Positions 61,205 through 64,000 of a DNA stretch of 64,000 bases are shown here, in pieces. The DNA comes from Pseudodesulfovibrio sp. JC047 (lineage in GTDB: Bacteria; Desulfobacterota; Desulfovibrionia; Desulfovibrionales; Desulfovibrionaceae). The position numbers were made by a program, and so were the translations under genes. Numbering within the stretch: position 1 is the stretch's first letter; each line of letters begins with the position of its first letter. Below the pieces are notes generated by a model. It did not search any database. It saw only the letters and a program-made list of their open reading frames with translations, and was not told the origin of the DNA. The stretch is from positions 124,001 through 188,000 of the forward strand of contig NZ_WUEH01000001.1 in NCBI RefSeq assembly GCF_010468615.1, read 5' to 3'.

Positions 61205-61918
61205 ATGACCCCAAAAGGCATTCTCTACGGCATAGGCGTTGGTCCGGGTGACCCGGAACTTTTGACACTCAAGGCTGTCCGTGCTCTGGGCGAAGTCGAT
61301 GTCATCTTTGCCGCAGCATCCACCAAAAACGACTATTCCACGGCCTATTCCATTGCCAAGCCGCACCTCAAGGAAAACGTTGATGTCATTCAGCTCGGTT
61401 TTCCGATGACCAAGGACAAAGACGAGCTTGAAAAAGCCTGGACTGCCAATGCCAAAATCGTCGCCGAAGTGCTGAATGCCGGAAAAGATGCGGCCTTCCT
61501 GACACTGGGCGACCCGCTGACCTACTCGACCTATGGATATCTGCAACGCACATTGCTCGCCATGGACCCATCGGTCCGACTTCAGGCCATTCCCGGCATC
61601 ACGTCCTTTCTCGCCGCAGCTTCAAAAATCGGACTGGTACTCTGCGAATCCAAGGAATCTCTGCTCATCACCTCCGGTGTTTCTGACCCGGAAAAACTGG
61701 AAGCACAGCTTGACGTGGCTGACAATGCAGTTATCCTCAAGGCGTACAAGAATTTTGAGGAAATTCGTGAAACACTGAACCGGCTTCGCTTGGCCGACAA
61801 GACTGTCCTGGTCTCCAAATTGGGCATGGATGATGAATCCATCCTCATGGACATCAAGGATGCCCCGAAAAAACCACATTATTTTTCGTTGGCATTGGTC
61901 AAGAAAAACACACAATAA
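61205..61918 (+). CDS. cbiL: Cobalt-factor II / precorrin-2 C20-methyltransferase CbiL
   Basis: A 237-residue SAM-dependent corrin methyltransferase. It has LYGIGVGPGDPELLTLKAVR, AAFLTLGDPLTYSTYGYLQR, IPGITSFLAAASKIG and a C-terminal VSKLGMDDESI. In the anaerobic route (cobalt inserted first by CbiK) it methylates C20 of cobalt-factor II. It overlaps the following chelatase by one base (TAATG), which places both consecutive steps in one translational unit. Confidence 0.94.
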   Translation: MTPKGILYGIGVGPGDPELLTLKAVRALGEVDVIFAAASTKNDYSTAYSIAKPHLKENVDVIQLGFPMTKDKDELEKAWTANAKIVAEVLNAGKDAAFLTLGDPLTYSTYGYLQRTLLAMDPSVRLQAIPGITSFLAAASKIGLVLCESKESLLITSGVSDPEKLEAQLDVADNAVILKAYKNFEEIRETLNRLRLADKTVLVSKLGMDDESILMDIKDAPKKPHYFSLALVKKNTQ

Positions 61919-62718
61919 TGAAAACAGCCATTGTCCTCGCCGCTTTCGGCTCACGCAACAAAAATGCCATGGCCTCGCTCGATCACATCATCGAGCGGGT
62001 TCATGTGGCGTATCCCGATGTCCCGGTGCGCGTGGCCTATACGTCCAAGACCATTCGCGGACACATGAAAAAAGTAGGCGAGGCCGTGGACTCGGTTCCC
62101 AAGGCCCTCGAAAAACTTCACGCGGACGGCGTGACCCATGTGGTCATCCAGTCGCTGCATCTCATCCCCGGCACGGAATTCCACGAGCTGCTGGAACTGG
62201 CCAATGAACAGATGCTTGCGGAAGACGGTTTCGTTCGGGTGGAAGTTGGTTTTCCACTCGTGGCCGGTGAGTCCGGGCTGGAACAGGTGGCGGATATCAT
62301 CATGTCCATTGCAGAAGAAGGCAAAGGCGAAAACGACGCGGTCCTGTTCATGGGACACGGCACCCGGCATGACGGCAGCATCTATTACGAAGCCATGCAT
62401 CGCGCCTTCCAAAAACGGGACAAAACCGTTCATATGGGGGTCATGGAGCACCAGAAGGAAGCGTGCATCGACGTCATTATCGATCGATTCAAGGATGATG
62501 GGGTGAAAAAGGCCTATCTTGTCCCCTTCCTGTTCGGTGCGGGATGGCACGTTGCCCGTGATATGATCGGCGATACCGAAAACAGTTGGAAATCCCGATT
62601 GGAAGCCGAAAATATCACCTGCGAACCACTCCTCAAAGGGGCTGGAGAATATGACCAACTGGTTGATATCTGGCTCAAACATCTGGACGATGCGTTCAAA
62701 CGCCTGAACCGTCATTAG
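61918..62718 (+). CDS. cbiK: Cytoplasmic sirohydrochlorin cobaltochelatase CbiK (CbiK-C type)
   Basis: A 266-residue chelatase without a signal peptide. Motifs are IVLAAFGSRNKNAM, VVIQSLHLIPGTEF, the active-site histidine in LFMGHGTRHDGSIYYEAM, MGVMEHQ and VPFLFGAGWHVARDMIGD. It is a paralogue of the gene at 57439. The cytoplasmic form is the better candidate for B12 synthesis, since cbiL, which uses its product, is directly upstream with a one-base overlap. Confidence 0.94.
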   Translation: MKTAIVLAAFGSRNKNAMASLDHIIERVHVAYPDVPVRVAYTSKTIRGHMKKVGEAVDSVPKALEKLHADGVTHVVIQSLHLIPGTEFHELLELANEQMLAEDGFVRVEVGFPLVAGESGLEQVADIIMSIAEEGKGENDAVLFMGHGTRHDGSIYYEAMHRAFQKRDKTVHMGVMEHQKEACIDVIIDRFKDDGVKKAYLVPFLFGAGWHVARDMIGDTENSWKSRLEAENITCEPLLKGAGEYDQLVDIWLKHLDDAFKRLNRH

Positions 62719-62864
62719 TCCCCTTTTCCCTCCAACACCGACCGTTGAACAATCCGGCACGACCTCATCGTCACACGCCCATACAGCCGACCCACTGGGC
62801 ACCGGGCACCGACATTTACATGGCCGGGTCCATACGGTAGTCTTCGCGCACCAATGGAGCACAG

Positions 62865-64000
62865 GTGAGCATACACATTCAGACACATTCCAGCGACACG
62901 GTCGTCCTCACAGCCCAGCACGGTGAAAACCTGGCTCGGACCATCTTCATGGGTGGGCTGTGGCAGGGCGTCCCGCTCTGTTCCGGGCTGGGAAAATGTG
63001 GTTTGTGCGCTGTCCGTTTTGTGAAGGACGCACCGGACACCACCGTTGATGAAGTGAAAAAGCTGGGGAAAGAGGCTATCGCCCTTGGCTGGCGGCTTGC
63101 CTGTCTGCACCCGTCCCAACCGTGCACTATCGAACTGCCGGAACCAATCCGTTCCCCTCGGGTGGCCCGAACCATTGCGACAACCACTGGTGACTACGCC
63201 GTGGCTATCGACCTTGGCACCACGTCGATCCATTGGACCGTCCTGATAAACGACCACCCGGTTGCCTCGGGACAGGAACTCAACCCACAAACAGGACTCG
63301 GAGCGGATGTCATGTCTCGTCTCGCGGTCGCACGTACCCCGGAAGGACGGACCATCCTTCGCGATCTCATTCTGGACCGGCTCATCGAATTGCTCGCATC
63401 CATGACCAAGACCCACCAAGGCCGCTGTACCGCGCTGACAATTTCCGGCAATACCGCCATGGCCTATATTCTCCTGGGATTGGCTCCCGATGGGCTTGCC
63501 TCGGCTCCATACAGGCTGTCCTACACGGGCGGCGACGAGCAGCTTTTGGCACCGGAGTTACCCCCGACGTATATTCCTCCACTGCTGGCTCCATTTGTCG
63601 GCGCAGATCTGTCCGCAGGCCTGACCGCTCTGGAAGATGCCTCCCACGCCGAGCCACCCTTTTTGCTGGCCGACCTCGGCACCAATGGCGAATTCATTCT
63701 CACGCTCTCGCCACACACGCGATACTGTGCCAGCGTCCCCATGGGACCAGCTCTCGAAGGAGTTGGGCTTTCTTTCGGACGCATGGCCGGTCCCGGAACC
63801 ATCACCAGATTCACCCTGACCCCGCACGGTCTGTCCATACACGCGCTCGATGGGACCGCCCCCCCCACTGGCATTACCGGCACCGGGTACCTCTCGCTGG
63901 TCGCACTCCTGCGCACCCACGGGGTCATCAGTGAAACTGGCCAGTTCGACACAGGAACCACGCCGCTGGCCGCACGATTGGCCAGGAATGTGACCACACG
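62865..64000 (+). CDS. Ferredoxin-ASKHA protein, RACo/DUF4445 type (3' end outside window)
   Basis: GTG at 62865 has GGAG six bases upstream. The frame stays open for 378 codons to the window edge. Residues 1 to about 95 are a [2Fe-2S] ferredoxin domain: C39, C45, C48 and C80 (PLCSGLGKCGLCAV). From about 110 an ASKHA/actin-like ATPase domain begins (YAVAIDLGTTSIHWTVL, ISGNTAMAYILLG, LADLGTNGEFIL, PMGPALEGVGLSFGRMAGPG). RACo proteins of this fold use ATP to reduce Co(II) corrinoid proteins for methyl transfer. A corrinoid-reactivation role is inferred from fold and context. Confidence 0.87.
   Translation, partial: MSIHIQTHSSDTVVLTAQHGENLARTIFMGGLWQGVPLCSGLGKCGLCAVRFVKDAPDTTVDEVKKLGKEAIALGWRLACLHPSQPCTIELPEPIRSPRVARTIATTTGDYAVAIDLGTTSIHWTVLINDHPVASGQELNPQTGLGADVMSRLAVARTPEGRTILRDLILDRLIELLASMTKTHQGRCTALTISGNTAMAYILLGLAPDGLASAPYRLSYTGGDEQLLAPELPPTYIPPLLAPFVGADLSAGLTALEDASHAEPPFLLADLGTNGEFILTLSPHTRYCASVPMGPALEGVGLSFGRMAGPGTITRFTLTPHGLSIHALDGTAPPTGITGTGYLSLVALLRTHGVISETGQFDTGTTPLAARLARNVTT

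Overview
The window looks like a chromosomal core segment of a sulfate-reducing Desulfovibrionaceae bacterium (Desulfovibrio / Pseudodesulfovibrio type). This is inferred from gene content, with no database search. The evidence is menaquinone synthesis by the futalosine route (mqnA, C, D, E), hydrogenase maturation genes (hypD, hypE), two CbiK-type cobaltochelatases, one with a signal peptide as described in Desulfovibrio vulgaris, Gram-negative KDO/heptose genes, and a complete ribosomal protein supercluster.

Layout. 1-6.9 kb: the end of an unknown gene, an EamA transporter, then the futalosine block. mqnD diverges from tetR-mqnE-mqnC-mqnA, and a perfect inverted repeat lies between tetR's likely promoter and its ATG. 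A LysR regulator faces mqnA. 6.9-38.4 kb, all minus strand: one long run of translation and transcription genes. Read in the direction of transcription it is tRNA-Thr, tRNA-Tyr, tRNA-Gly, tuf, rpmG, tRNA-Trp, secE, nusG, rplK, rplA, rplJ, rplL, rpoB, rpoC, (terminator), rpsL, rpsG, fusA, the S10/spc/alpha ribosomal genes, secY, map, rpmJ, rpsM, rpsK, rpsD, rpoA, rplQ and a terminator. Four small genes or gene sets are easily missed here: rpmD, rpmJ, rpmG and the tRNAs.

38.4-52.4 kb: a pyrimidine-rich gap, dus, a CheV-type CheW-receiver protein, hypE-hypD, an HD-domain protein, and a run ddl-waaA-kdsB-carA followed by a TPR protein (cell wall, lipopolysaccharide core, carbamoyl phosphate). Then gmhB, pdxA and a NUDIX gene on the minus strand. 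Two copies of a mosaic intergenic repeat of about 0.45-0.54 kb, in inverted orientation, bracket the hypE-to-TPR segment.

52.4-57.1 kb: an AT-rich gap with an orphan hairpin, a TsaC/Sua5-like gene, a TrmH-like methyltransferase, then a compact three-gene signalling operon: a single-domain response regulator, an Hpt-STAS protein, and a CheA-type kinase with no phosphorylatable P1 domain. Here the phosphotransfer domain of CheA seems to have moved to a separate protein fused to a STAS domain. This is the most unusual protein-level arrangement in the window.

57.1-64 kb: a cobalamin riboswitch with an intrinsic terminator controls an operon of periplasmic CbiK, a BtuCDF-like ABC transporter, CbiL and cytoplasmic CbiK, followed by a ferredoxin-ASKHA protein of the corrinoid-activator (RACo/DUF4445) type that runs off the right edge. 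No insertion sequence, prophage, CRISPR array or rRNA gene was seen.
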